64,000 nucleotides of DNA, taken from NCBI GenBank assembly GCA_017407995.1, contig JAFQVM010000016.1, positions 1 through 64,000 on the forward strand. Reading direction: 5' to 3'. This DNA is from Clostridia bacterium. Its GTDB lineage: Bacteria > Bacillota > Clostridia > Oscillospirales > Acutalibacteraceae. The notes below the pieces were generated by a model. The model did not search any database. It was given only the letters and a program-made list of their open reading frames with translations, and was not told where the DNA came from. The position numbers were made by a program, and so were the translations under genes. This document shows, piece after piece, positions 8,193 through 16,602 of the stretch. The number at the start of each line of letters is the position of its first letter. Positions within the stretch are counted from its first letter, which is position 1.

Positions 8193-8238
8193 ATTGAGTA
8201 TTCACAAGGGATTTGACCTGTGAATACTCAATTTTTTT
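8193..8238 (+). terminator. Strong Rho-independent terminator
   Basis: A perfect 14-bp stem (8193-8206 with 8219-8232) is followed by seven T. It isolates malQ from upstream transcription. It does not share sequence with the Ile T-box antiterminator, so it is not that leader's attenuator. Bases 8098-8192 show nothing recognisable apart from the upstream region of the remnant gene. Confidence 0.85.
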
Positions 8239-8314
8239 ATGCATTTTTTAAGAGTGATATATCAACTCGTGGAGGTGTATCTTTTGTTTGAAAATTTTAT
8301 CCAGAAAAAACATC

Positions 8315-8343
8315 TTGTCAACAAATCGGCTATATGATAAACT
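8315..8343 (+). promoter_or_regulatory. Probable malQ promoter
   Basis: TTGTCA (8315-8320) and TAAACT (8338-8343) are spaced 17 bases apart, about 54 bases upstream of the malQ ATG. Confidence 0.6.
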
Positions 8344-8396
8344 TATATGGTTCCGTTTAATCGGTACGGTAAAAATATTACACAGGTGATGAATTT

Positions 8397-9917
8397 ATGT
8401 TAAATAAACGTGGTGCGGGAGTGCTTATGCATATTTCCACCATTCCTTCAGATTACGGTATCGGTGTTTTTGATGAAAACTGCAGATATTTTATTGACAA
8501 ACTGCAATCAATGAATTTCGGATATTGGCAGGTTTTGCCTTTTAATCCTGTAGATAAAGCTAATTCGCCTTATTGTTCGGCATCTGCTTTTGCAGGAAAT
8601 ATTCTTTTCATTAATCCTAAGGCTTTATATGAAGATGGCTTTTGTACAAAGGAAGACTATGAGGAGAATATATACCAAGGCTCTCCCTATACTGCAGACT
8701 ATGAATTTGCACTTGAAAAAAGATTACAGCTTCTCAGAAAGGCTTTTCTTAACATAAATGCCGAAACTGCACAGCAAATAAAGGATTTTGATAAAGAAAA
8801 TACCTGGCTTTCGGATTTTTCACTTTTTATGGCTTTGAAAGATAAGCACAATGATGCTCCTTGGTGGGAGTGGGATGAGAAATATGCTCATTTTTCTTCT
8901 GCTGATGCTTCAAGAGGAGAATTTGAAGAAGAATGTGCTTTCTGGAAATTCAGTCAGTATCTTTTCTATAAACAATGGAACGCAGTAAAGGAATATGCAA
9001 ACAGCAAAGGTATTGCCGTCATAGGTGATATGCCGATATATGTTGCTATGGATTCGTGCGATGTCTGGGCTAATGTTTCTCAGTTTATGATAGATAAAAA
9101 AACACTTAAACCGAAAAAAGTTGCCGGATGTCCTCCTGATTATTTTTCCGAAGATGGTCAGTTGTGGGGAAACCCACTTTATGATTGGAATTATATGAGA
9201 AAAGACGGCTTCAAGTGGTGGCTTTCAAGAATTTCACACGCACTTAAAACCTATGATTGTGTAAGAATTGACCATTTCAGAGCATTTGCTTCATATTGGG
9301 AAATCCCTGCCGATTCTGATACTGCCAAAAACGGAGCTTGGGCAAAAGGTCCCGGAATGAAACTTTTTAATAAGGTAAAAGAAACTTTTGGTGAACTTCC
9401 CATTATTGCAGAAGACCTCGGCATTTTCGGAGAAGATGTAACTAAATTGCTTTCAGACACAGGTTTCCCCGGAATGAAAGTTGTTCAGTTCGGTTTCGAC
9501 CCCGATGCGGATTCTTTGCACCTTCCGCACAATACAGTTATAAATTCTGTAAATTACTGCGGTACACACGATAATAACACACTGCTTGGTTGGTTGTGGG
9601 AAGCAAGTGAGAAAGAAAGAACTTTTGCACTTGAATACACAGGCTTTTCAGGAGAAGACTGGGGCGACGGTGGTTATAAGTCCGAAAGCTGTCGCAAGAT
9701 TATAGAAAGCGTATGGAAATCTTCCTCCAACACAGCAATTATTGCTTTTCAGGATATGTGCGGATTCGGAAGCGACGCAAGAATGAATATTCCCGGTGTT
9801 CCCGAAAAGAATTGGCGTTACCGCACAACAAAGTCAACAATTGACAATGTAGATGTTGATTATTTCAAAAAATTAAATTCTATTTGCAGAAGAACATATC
9901 CCGTTTTTGAAAAATAG
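8397..9917 (+). CDS. malQ: 4-alpha-glucanotransferase
   Basis: This 506-residue GH77 amylomaltase transfers maltosyl/maltodextrin units between alpha-1,4-glucans in the cytoplasm, in maltose and glycogen metabolism. The family signatures are present: the catalytic nucleophile region VRIDHFRAF, the acid/base region AEDLG, and THDNNTLLGW. Length is normal for the bacterial type. The start is ATG 8397 with AGGTGA nearby. It is a single-gene unit: a promoter and terminator lie upstream and hairpins follow. No other maltose genes are adjacent. Confidence 0.95.
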   Translation: MLNKRGAGVLMHISTIPSDYGIGVFDENCRYFIDKLQSMNFGYWQVLPFNPVDKANSPYCSASAFAGNILFINPKALYEDGFCTKEDYEENIYQGSPYTADYEFALEKRLQLLRKAFLNINAETAQQIKDFDKENTWLSDFSLFMALKDKHNDAPWWEWDEKYAHFSSADASRGEFEEECAFWKFSQYLFYKQWNAVKEYANSKGIAVIGDMPIYVAMDSCDVWANVSQFMIDKKTLKPKKVAGCPPDYFSEDGQLWGNPLYDWNYMRKDGFKWWLSRISHALKTYDCVRIDHFRAFASYWEIPADSDTAKNGAWAKGPGMKLFNKVKETFGELPIIAEDLGIFGEDVTKLLSDTGFPGMKVVQFGFDPDADSLHLPHNTVINSVNYCGTHDNNTLLGWLWEASEKERTFALEYTGFSGEDWGDGGYKSESCRKIIESVWKSSSNTAIIAFQDMCGFGSDARMNIPGVPEKNWRYRTTKSTIDNVDVDYFKKLNSICRRTYPVFEK

Positions 9918-9936
9918 AAATACATTAAAATTGAAA

Positions 9937-9974
9937 CAGCACTTCTCCAATTTGCGTAGAGGTGCTGCTTTTTT
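9937..9974 (+). terminator. malQ terminator
   Basis: A 10-bp stem (9937-9946 with 9958-9967, one G-U) is followed by C and six T. Confidence 0.8.
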
Positions 9975-10100
9975 GTGCATTAAATTACATATTGTGCTTG
10001 GTATGGATAAGGCTTTTTTAGGAGAGATATACCCTAAAATAAAGTGGTGAGTAAGTATGTCCTTAAAGTGTCTTTTAAATATACGCAACCACATCAAAAT
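9975..10100. other. Non-coding stretch, nothing recognised
   Basis: Between the malQ terminator and the next hairpin I see no gene, repeat or regulatory motif. A short GGAGAG near 10021 is not followed by a plausible reading frame. Confidence 0.5.
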
Positions 10101-10146
10101 AATCCGAACCTTTACTTATTGGAAAAGGTTCGGATTTATTTTTTTT
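10101..10146 (+). terminator. Hairpin terminator upstream of the oxoacid oxidoreductase genes
   Basis: A perfect 12-bp stem (10101-10112 with 10125-10136) is followed by a T-rich tract. It is near symmetric, but the T run is on the plus strand. Confidence 0.7.
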
Positions 10147-10195
10147 AAGGGAAGCTAAAAAACATAACGATATCTTTTTTTAAAACAAATTGTTT

Positions 10196-10212
10196 TTGAC
10201 TTTAGGTATAAT
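10196..10212 (+). promoter_or_regulatory. Probable promoter region for the oxoacid oxidoreductase operon
   Basis: TATAAT at 10207-10212 lies in a GG-TATAAT context, and TTGACT at 10196-10201 could serve as a -35 for a weaker -10 at about 10218. The signal lies inside the 5' extension of the longest reading frame, which supports translation starting downstream at 10271. Confidence 0.45.
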
Positions 10213-10270
10213 TTGTATATTGCTCGATATCCTGCTAATGATAAAACAAAAAGAGCAGGAGGCGTTTGAA

Positions 10271-11395
10271 ATGGACCCTGTATCAGAAAACAAACGACAT
10301 ATAGCGTATCCGATTTGTTTGCCTAAGGTAAACGAAAACGGATGTTATGAAATGAGACTGGAGAGTATAGGTGGGTTGGGCGCTAATCTCTGTGGAAAGC
10401 TGTTAGGGGAGTTGGGAGCTGCATATTTAGGACTTAATTCGGCGTCTTTCTCAAGTTATGGCTCAGAGAAGCGTGGTTCTCCGGTGAAGTCGTATGTACG
10501 TTGGAGCGAGCCGGAGCAGGAGATTCTGCATAATAGTCCTGTGGAGCGACCTCATCTTCTGTCGATATTCCATCAAGCTCTTTCAAAGACGCTGCCGGTG
10601 ACTGCCGGAGTGGGGGAAGATTGTGTGTTAGTGGTAAATACGGCTGCTTATCCAGAGGAAATACGTGAAGAATTATGTCTCTATGCAGGTACAATCTGCT
10701 GTGTAAATGCACTGGAATTGGCATTGCAAAGTAAAAGTCGGGTGAATATGGTTATGCTTGGTGCGATTGCAAAAGCTTCAGGATTCATCCCGCTTGAAGC
10801 GGTAAAATCTCTGGTTGAGGACACTTTAGGAAAAAAGTATCCGGCTTTGTTAGAAAACAATCTTGCAGGTCTGGAGCAGGGATATAATTGTGTCCAGAGC
10901 CGTACTTTTCAGCCGGACGGCCGCTATGAACAAGTGCCGTATCGGGAGATTAGGAGCAAATGGGGGTATAAGAATGCACCGCTTGGCGGTGCAAATCCTC
11001 ATATAGGAAGCACTGTATCAAATGACCTTTCTCCCTCCAGAGAAGGATATATTCCTTTGTTTCTTCCGGAAAAGTGTATACACTGCGGTTTATGTGATAC
11101 CACTTGTCCTGATATGGTGTTTCAGTTTTTGCCGGGTGAGTACCGTGGTAAACCATCGATGCTAAATAGGGGACTGGACTATCATCATTGTAAGGGTTGT
11201 CTGCGTTGTGTTGATGTCTGTCCCACCGAAGCTTTAGTGGCGGGAAAAGAGTTTGAGCATCCGGATAAGCAGTGGTTTGTACGAAACAAGGATTTAATTG
11301 TGCAGGACATTGATTTTGAACCGGCAGGGGCAGACCCTTGGATTACAGGTGAATCTTACCTAGACGAGAAGCGTGTGGATGGAGGTCTGATGTGA
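10271..11395 (+). CDS. 2-oxoacid:ferredoxin oxidoreductase, fused gamma and delta subunits
   Basis: Residues about 20-195 form the gamma domain (ESIGGLGANLCGKLLGEL, FSSYGSEKRGSPVKSYVRW). Residues about 250-340 form a delta-type 2x[4Fe-4S] ferredoxin with CIHCGLCDTTCPD and CKGCLRCVDVCP. The enzyme oxidatively decarboxylates a 2-oxoacid to acyl-CoA and reduces ferredoxin. A longer reading frame opens at 10190, but the ATG at 10271 has AGGAGGCG ahead and avoids the promoter, so I use it (374 residues). It lies one base before the alpha-beta gene, so the two make one complex. A specific 2-oxoacid (pyruvate, 2-oxoisovalerate or 2-oxoglutarate) cannot be read from motifs alone. Confidence 0.88.
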   Translation: MDPVSENKRHIAYPICLPKVNENGCYEMRLESIGGLGANLCGKLLGELGAAYLGLNSASFSSYGSEKRGSPVKSYVRWSEPEQEILHNSPVERPHLLSIFHQALSKTLPVTAGVGEDCVLVVNTAAYPEEIREELCLYAGTICCVNALELALQSKSRVNMVMLGAIAKASGFIPLEAVKSLVEDTLGKKYPALLENNLAGLEQGYNCVQSRTFQPDGRYEQVPYREIRSKWGYKNAPLGGANPHIGSTVSNDLSPSREGYIPLFLPEKCIHCGLCDTTCPDMVFQFLPGEYRGKPSMLNRGLDYHHCKGCLRCVDVCPTEALVAGKEFEHPDKQWFVRNKDLIVQDIDFEPAGADPWITGESYLDEKRVDGGLM

Positions 11396-11396
11396 T

Positions 11397-13622
11397 ATGA
11401 AACAACCGGAACAGAAATTGTTGTTTGAGAGCGGTAACGAGCTGGCAGCTTATGCTGCCAAGCAAATTAATTACCATGTTATGGGATACTATCCCATAAC
11501 GCCATCTACCCAGATTGCGGAGTTTTTGGACCAGATGGGAGCGGATGGGGAGCATAACATTGCACTGATACCGGCAGAAGGAGAACACAGTGCAGCCGGA
11601 ATTTGTTACGGCGCAGCGTCTGGAGGCGGTAGGGTTTTCAATGCAACCTCAGCTAACGGACTCCTTTATGCACTTGAGCAACTTCCTGTCCAGTCGGGTA
11701 CTCGACTGCCTATGGTGCTAAACGTTGCCTGCCGTACAGTGTCAGGACCTCTTTCAATTAAAGGTGACCACAGCGACCTTATGTACACTCTCAATACGGG
11801 TTGGGTGATTTTGTTTGCTGATTCGCCTCAGGAAGTTTACGATTGTAATATCTGTGCGGTTAAGATAGCGGAAAAATTGCGACTTCCGGCTATTGTAGCG
11901 TTTGACGGATTTTTTACCAGCCATCAAAAGAGGAATTGTTACGTATTTGCCGATGATGAGATTGTGCAAAAATTCATCGGGCCGGGGATGGAGAACGTAG
12001 GTGTATTAGACCCGGAGCATCCGGTTACCATAGGTTCTTATATGAATGAACCGGACTTGTTGAATAATAAATATCAGTTGCATTTGGCTATGGAAAAGGC
12101 ACGCACTATGATTCCTGAGGTGTTCAGCGAATACGAACAGTTGTCAGGCAGAACACTCAGTGCGGTAAAAGCTTATCAAACGGAAGATGCAGAAGTTTTG
12201 ATGTTTGTACTTGGGTCGGCATATCTAACTGCCAAAGCAGCAGTGGATAAGCTTAGAAAAGATGGAAAAAAGGTAGGCGTGTTTACGTTAGGTGTTCTGC
12301 GACCGTTTCCTACAGAGGAAGTATCTAAGATTTGTAAAAATGCCCGCATTATTTTAGTGGCGGACAGGCAAGACAGCTACGGTGCCGGTGGCGGAAATAT
12401 GTCATTGGAGATACGTGCTGCACTTCAACAAAGCGGATTGACTACACGTGTTCTAAGCAGGGTCTACGGTCTTGGAGGCCGAGATTTCTATGAAAAGGAT
12501 GCAATCAGTCTTTTTGAAACTTGCTATGAGCAAGATGTCCCTGCATTTGATTATATCGCTGTTGACCCTGGAGAGGCGGACTTTGTGCCTAAGCCTTATT
12601 TTGCGCCTATAAGCGAAGAGACAGCTTCAGGTCTTACCGTGTGCAGTGAAGAAAACGGTAAGGTGGTTGTGAAGGGCGGAACTGTTCGTGATACAACGGC
12701 CAGACCAAAACGCCTTGCTCCGGGTCATGGTGCTTGTCCGGGCTGCGGAATTCCGGTTAACGTTAATCTTTTGCTTCGTGGAATCGAGGGCAACGTTGTG
12801 CTTTTATTTCAGACGGGCTGCGGTATGGTAGTTACCACAGGATATCCTAAAACAGCTTTTCGGGTACCGTATGTACACAATCTGTTTCAGAACGGCGCTG
12901 CTACATTGGCGGGCGTTGCTAAAATGTATCATCAGCGTCAGGAACGGGGAGAATTGCCTCCTGGTGATATCACATTCATTATGGTCAGCGGAGACGGAGG
13001 TATGGATATCGGCATGGGTTCGGCGTTAGGTACGGCGTTACGTGGTGACCCTGTAATACTGTTTGAGTATGACAACGGAGGCTACATGAACACAGGATAT
13101 CAGCTGTCATACTCTACACCTATGGGGGCTAAAAGTGCTACTTCTCACTTGGGGTCGCATAGGTGGGGTAAGGAATTCTTTCATAAGGATATGCCGAGAA
13201 TAATGGCGGCTACCGGAATGCCTTATGTGGCTACCGCAGCGGAGTCCGACCCTGCAGATTTCATTCGCAAAGCGGCGAAAGCTCAGTATTACGCTAAAAA
13301 CCACGGAACGGCATATATTAAGTGTTTGTCCGCTTGTCCGCTCAATTGGGGAGACAAGCCTAATACAGAACGTAAGGTTATTTCTGCGGCTGTAAATAGT
13401 TGTTATTTTCCTCTTTATGAGGTTGAACAGGGATGTACAACCATTTCTTATAATCCTGAGCAGAAAGATAAGAAGATTCCGGTGGAAGATTGGCTAAAAA
13501 TGATGGGACGTACTAAGCATTTGTGCGGTGAAAAATATAAAGATGTCCGAGAGATGATACAGCAGGAGGTTGACCGCCGTTGGCAGCGTTTGAAGGCGCA
13601 ATCGGAGCATCATCTGTTGTGA
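11397..13622 (+). CDS. 2-oxoacid:ferredoxin oxidoreductase, fused alpha and beta subunits
   Basis: This 741-residue fusion has an alpha part at about 1-390 (GYYPITPSTQIAEFL, ATSANGLLYALEQLP, ADRQDSYGAGGG) and a beta part at about 440-735. The beta part has the cluster/TPP motifs HGACPGCG, TGCGMV and GDGGMDIGMGSAL. With the preceding gamma-delta protein it forms a complete CoA- and ferredoxin-dependent oxidoreductase. ATG 11397 follows the upstream TGA by one base, with GGAGG overlapping that gene's 3' end, so the pair is translationally coupled. The alpha-beta plus gamma-delta fusion arrangement is less common than four separate subunits. VOR-type specificity for branched-chain 2-oxoacids is plausible given the Leu and Ile T-boxes upstream, but this is inference. 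Confidence 0.88.
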   Translation: MKQPEQKLLFESGNELAAYAAKQINYHVMGYYPITPSTQIAEFLDQMGADGEHNIALIPAEGEHSAAGICYGAASGGGRVFNATSANGLLYALEQLPVQSGTRLPMVLNVACRTVSGPLSIKGDHSDLMYTLNTGWVILFADSPQEVYDCNICAVKIAEKLRLPAIVAFDGFFTSHQKRNCYVFADDEIVQKFIGPGMENVGVLDPEHPVTIGSYMNEPDLLNNKYQLHLAMEKARTMIPEVFSEYEQLSGRTLSAVKAYQTEDAEVLMFVLGSAYLTAKAAVDKLRKDGKKVGVFTLGVLRPFPTEEVSKICKNARIILVADRQDSYGAGGGNMSLEIRAALQQSGLTTRVLSRVYGLGGRDFYEKDAISLFETCYEQDVPAFDYIAVDPGEADFVPKPYFAPISEETASGLTVCSEENGKVVVKGGTVRDTTARPKRLAPGHGACPGCGIPVNVNLLLRGIEGNVVLLFQTGCGMVVTTGYPKTAFRVPYVHNLFQNGAATLAGVAKMYHQRQERGELPPGDITFIMVSGDGGMDIGMGSALGTALRGDPVILFEYDNGGYMNTGYQLSYSTPMGAKSATSHLGSHRWGKEFFHKDMPRIMAATGMPYVATAAESDPADFIRKAAKAQYYAKNHGTAYIKCLSACPLNWGDKPNTERKVISAAVNSCYFPLYEVEQGCTTISYNPEQKDKKIPVEDWLKMMGRTKHLCGEKYKDVREMIQQEVDRRWQRLKAQSEHHLL

Positions 13623-13731
13623 CGTAAAAACCACAAAACGCTATATGGAGATAATAGGTTAAGTTAAAACAGGTCCGTATTTGCTTGAGCATGCGGTGTT
13701 TAAATGAAGTTATACAGTAGACAATCCTTAT

Positions 13732-13775
13732 ACAGCAGTAAGGCACAGTCTGTGCACTTACTGCTGTAGTTTTTT
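13732..13775 (+). terminator. Terminator of the oxoacid oxidoreductase operon
   Basis: An 11-bp stem (13732-13742 with 13757-13767) is followed, after AG, by six T. Confidence 0.8.
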
Positions 13776-13895
13776 AGTAAAAAAGATAGTCTTAGAAGCT
13801 AAAATAGATATTATATTTATTTTTGTTAAGTGTTATGGTATTATATTTGCAAAGAGCGAGTTGTGAAAAACAGATATTAAAAGGTAAAAGAAATT

Positions 13896-15287
13896 ATGCA
13901 CCAGATAAAATTAAAAGAAAAAATAATTTTTGCTAAAGACGGCACTCTTCTATCCGATGTTTTGATGAAGAACGGGGAATCAGTTGAGCATCCTTGCGGC
14001 GGAAGGGGAATGTGTAAAAAGTGTACTGTTGTTGTCAACGGTAAGGAAGAGCTTTCATGCCAGTATATCGTAAAGTCAGATATAACGGTTGGAAGTATCG
14101 ATAGAGGTGAAATAAGTTCTCAAACAGGCGCAACTGAAACAGGTGAGCTTGACGAAAATGTTTGTTTTGCACTTGATATCGGCACAACAACTATGGCATT
14201 GGCTGTTGTCTCTCTTGATGAAAGCAAAATAGTTAAGGTCATAACACACACCAATTCTCAAAGGTCTTTTGGTGCAGATGTCATGACCCGAATAGACTAT
14301 TGTCGCAAAAACGGTACAAAGGAGCTTAATGCTGCTGTTATTTCCGATGTGAATTCAATGATTGATGAATTGAATTTACCCTGTGTTAAAAAGATGTTTG
14401 TCTCTGGCAACACAACGATGCTTCATTTGTTTTTGAATGTTGATTGTTCATCTATGGGAGTTGCACCGTATACACCTTTGTTTCTTGAAGGCAAAACTCA
14501 AAAGGCGGAAATACTTGGAATAAACGGTGTCGATGAGATTTGTTTGCTCCCGTCAATTGCGGCTTTTGTTGGTTCGGACTTAGTTGCGGGGCTCAATTTT
14601 GTCGGGCCTCCTGAGAGCAATAAGTATAATCTGCTGATTGACCTTGGAACGAATGCTGAGATAGTTCTTTTTTCAAAGGAATGTTATTTTTGCACATCTG
14701 CAGCTGCAGGTCCATGCTTTGAAGGCGCAAACATATCTTGCGGAATGAGTGCGACAAACGGAGCAATATATTCATATTCTTCAAACAGAGGCGTTGAAAC
14801 AGTAGGAAATGCTCCTGCAAAGGGTGTTTGCGGAACAGGACTTATCGACATAATTGCAGAGCTTGTACGTGACGGTACGATTGATGAAACCGGCTATATG
14901 GAGTGTGCGAATTTTGAAGTTGCCGAGGGGATATTTCTGACTCAAGACGATATAAGGCAGTATCAGCTTGCAAAATCTGCTGTTTATTCTGCAATTTTGA
15001 CGCTTGTAAGGCTGAAAAACATATCACTTGATGATATTGAAAACGTATATCTTTCAGGTGGATTTTCGGCTAAAATAAATGTCAGAAATGCAGTTGAAAC
15101 CGGACTGCTTCCAAAAGAACTTGCCGATAAATGTGTTGCAATCAATAACAGCAGTTTGTTGGGGACAGCGAGGTTTGCCTGCGAGGGGAACGACCTTTCT
15201 GCTTATACTCGGAATGCAGAGTATATCGATTTATCAGCAAATCCAACTTTTGCAGACCTTTTTATCGAAAGCATGATGTTTGAATAA
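13896..15287 (+). CDS. RACo-like reductive activator: 2Fe-2S ferredoxin domain plus ASKHA ATPase
   Basis: This 463-residue protein has an N-terminal plant-type [2Fe-2S] domain with Cys34, Cys40, Cys43 and Cys55. From about residue 90 follows a DUF4445-type ASKHA ATPase (FALDIGTTTMALAVVSL, LIDLGTNAEIVLF, AAAGPCFEGANI, VYLSGGFSAKIN). This is the architecture of RACo/RamA-related activators, which use ATP to reduce the cobalt of corrinoid proteins in methyl transfer. The start ATG has AAAAGGT upstream. It is a single-gene unit, and no corrinoid protein, methyltransferase or acetyl-CoA synthase gene lies in this window, so its partner must be elsewhere. It is shorter than the roughly 600-residue RACo because the linker is reduced. 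Confidence 0.8.
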   Translation: MHQIKLKEKIIFAKDGTLLSDVLMKNGESVEHPCGGRGMCKKCTVVVNGKEELSCQYIVKSDITVGSIDRGEISSQTGATETGELDENVCFALDIGTTTMALAVVSLDESKIVKVITHTNSQRSFGADVMTRIDYCRKNGTKELNAAVISDVNSMIDELNLPCVKKMFVSGNTTMLHLFLNVDCSSMGVAPYTPLFLEGKTQKAEILGINGVDEICLLPSIAAFVGSDLVAGLNFVGPPESNKYNLLIDLGTNAEIVLFSKECYFCTSAAAGPCFEGANISCGMSATNGAIYSYSSNRGVETVGNAPAKGVCGTGLIDIIAELVRDGTIDETGYMECANFEVAEGIFLTQDDIRQYQLAKSAVYSAILTLVRLKNISLDDIENVYLSGGFSAKINVRNAVETGLLPKELADKCVAINNSSLLGTARFACEGNDLSAYTRNAEYIDLSANPTFADLFIESMMFE

Positions 15288-15312
15288 GAAAGTTTATATT
15301 TATAAAAAGCGA

Positions 15313-15340
15313 CCCACCGGTTATTTATCCGGTGGGCTGT
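15313..15340. terminator. Bidirectional terminator between convergent genes
   Basis: A perfect 8-bp GC-rich stem (15313-15320 with 15329-15336) has a TTTT run on its right side and an A-rich (minus-strand T-rich) side on its left. It serves the RACo-like gene and the convergent lipoprotein gene. Confidence 0.75.
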
Positions 15341-15345
15341 TTTAT

Positions 15346-16431
15346 TTATTCACTTATTGTGGAAATCTCTACTACACACGCATCAGATGTTGAAACACAT
15401 ACGGTATACTCGCCGCTGAATTTGCTGATGTCAAATCTGTTTTCGCCCTCACAGGTCTCTTCGATAACGATGTTGTTCTGAGCATCAATAACCTTGATGT
15501 CGACAGGCTGCTCGTATTCGTAATAGGTGTTAGCGCCTCGTGCGTTGATTACAAGATATTTATCATTTGCATCGGCAACGAAAGTGGCTTTCTTTTCTTC
15601 GCTGTTTAAGGCATTAAAACCAAACGTTGCGGGCAGAGTCAAACCGTTCTTAGGTGTCATGTGGACATTCTCAAACGGCACCTCTTCACTGGCATAACAG
15701 CTTGCTACTGTTTCTATATCTGTTACAGTGACGATGTATTCACCTTTTGGAAGGAATACCACACGATATGCCCATTCTGAGCCATGTATATTTATGTTGC
15801 TTGTCACTTTTTTGCCGTCTTTGTTTTCGATATAGAAATTGCAGTCGTATTCGAGAATGCAGGCCTCGCTGGGCATAAATCGGACAAGAGCATCTTTTTC
15901 GAGTGAGAGTGCGAATTTTGCATTGCCGTTTTCGTCAGCTTTTGCGATAGCTGTTGAGTCAAGCTTTAAGTTGGACGGCTCATCTGTATCGGGAGCGAAG
16001 GCCCATGCAACATAGACCTGTTCCATGTCTTTTGGGGCATCTTTAAAGGTGATTTCAGCGCTTATATCGCCTTTTTCAAAATATATCTCGTCAGTGAAGC
16101 CGTAGGTGGCTTTAACATCTATATATGTTTTGCTTTCGCTTGTGAAGGTTACAAAGGCTTCTGCATATTCATCGGGCCATTCTTCGTATTCGGTAGCATC
16201 ATAGGCCAAGAGCTTGAAAAATCCCGCTTCGGGCAGTTCAAAGTTGATTTTTAATCCTTTAGCACCGTTCAGGTCATATGTTTTTTCGCCTTCAAAATAA
16301 CCTTCGGTATTACCTCGATATACGACAGAAAACACAGGGAAATCAGTATCTTTAATTATGCCTGAACAGCCACACAGAATTAAAGATAAGAGTAAAAGCA
16401 AAACTAAAAAAAGAACAGTGATTTTCTTCAT
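15346..16431 (-). CDS. Secreted lipoprotein of unknown function
   Basis: The 361-residue precursor has a lipoprotein signal: MKK, a long Leu-rich hydrophobic core, and a lipobox ending LILCGC with Cys22 as the predicted lipidated residue. The mature part is acidic and predicted beta-rich, probably two or three Ig-like/jelly-roll repeats (FELPEAGFFKLLAYDA and FDISKFSGEYTVCVSTSDA look like related strands). No catalytic motif was recognised. I chose the ATG at 16431, which has AAAGGAG eight bases upstream; a GTG three codons earlier is less well placed. It is a monocistronic unit ending at the shared terminator. An extracellular binding or cell-surface role is inferred only from the signal and fold. 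Confidence 0.75.
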   Translation of the reverse strand: MKKITVLFLVLLLLLSLILCGCSGIIKDTDFPVFSVVYRGNTEGYFEGEKTYDLNGAKGLKINFELPEAGFFKLLAYDATEYEEWPDEYAEAFVTFTSESKTYIDVKATYGFTDEIYFEKGDISAEITFKDAPKDMEQVYVAWAFAPDTDEPSNLKLDSTAIAKADENGNAKFALSLEKDALVRFMPSEACILEYDCNFYIENKDGKKVTSNINIHGSEWAYRVVFLPKGEYIVTVTDIETVASCYASEEVPFENVHMTPKNGLTLPATFGFNALNSEEKKATFVADANDKYLVINARGANTYYEYEQPVDIKVIDAQNNIVIEETCEGENRFDISKFSGEYTVCVSTSDACVVEISTISE

Positions 16432-16540
16432 TCTAAACACTCCTTTAAAGTTGTTTTGACAGCTATTTCTACAAGTTAAATATATTTCAAAATAGGCGTA
16501 AAGTCAATAGAAGAAAAGATTTTATCAGACGTGCCGACTA

Positions 16541-16569
16541 TTGACGAAAAAGCAAAATATTGTTATACT
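16541..16569 (+). promoter_or_regulatory. Promoter of glutamine synthetase
   Basis: TTGACG (16541-16546) and TATACT (16564-16569) are separated by 17 bases. Transcription would begin near 16576, which rules out the longer reading frame that opens at 16531. Confidence 0.8.
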
Positions 16570-16602
16570 TTTGTTATATTTGTAATCAAGGAGAGTGTTC
16601 GC

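Noticed and set aside
8193-8238. Hairpin considered as the missing Ile T-box terminator
   Set aside because: Neither arm can pair with or overlap the T-box antiterminator sequence, and it lies about 170 bases beyond it.
16531-16602. Longer N-terminus of glutamine synthetase
   Set aside because: It overlaps the promoter and the ribosome site belongs to ATG 16603.
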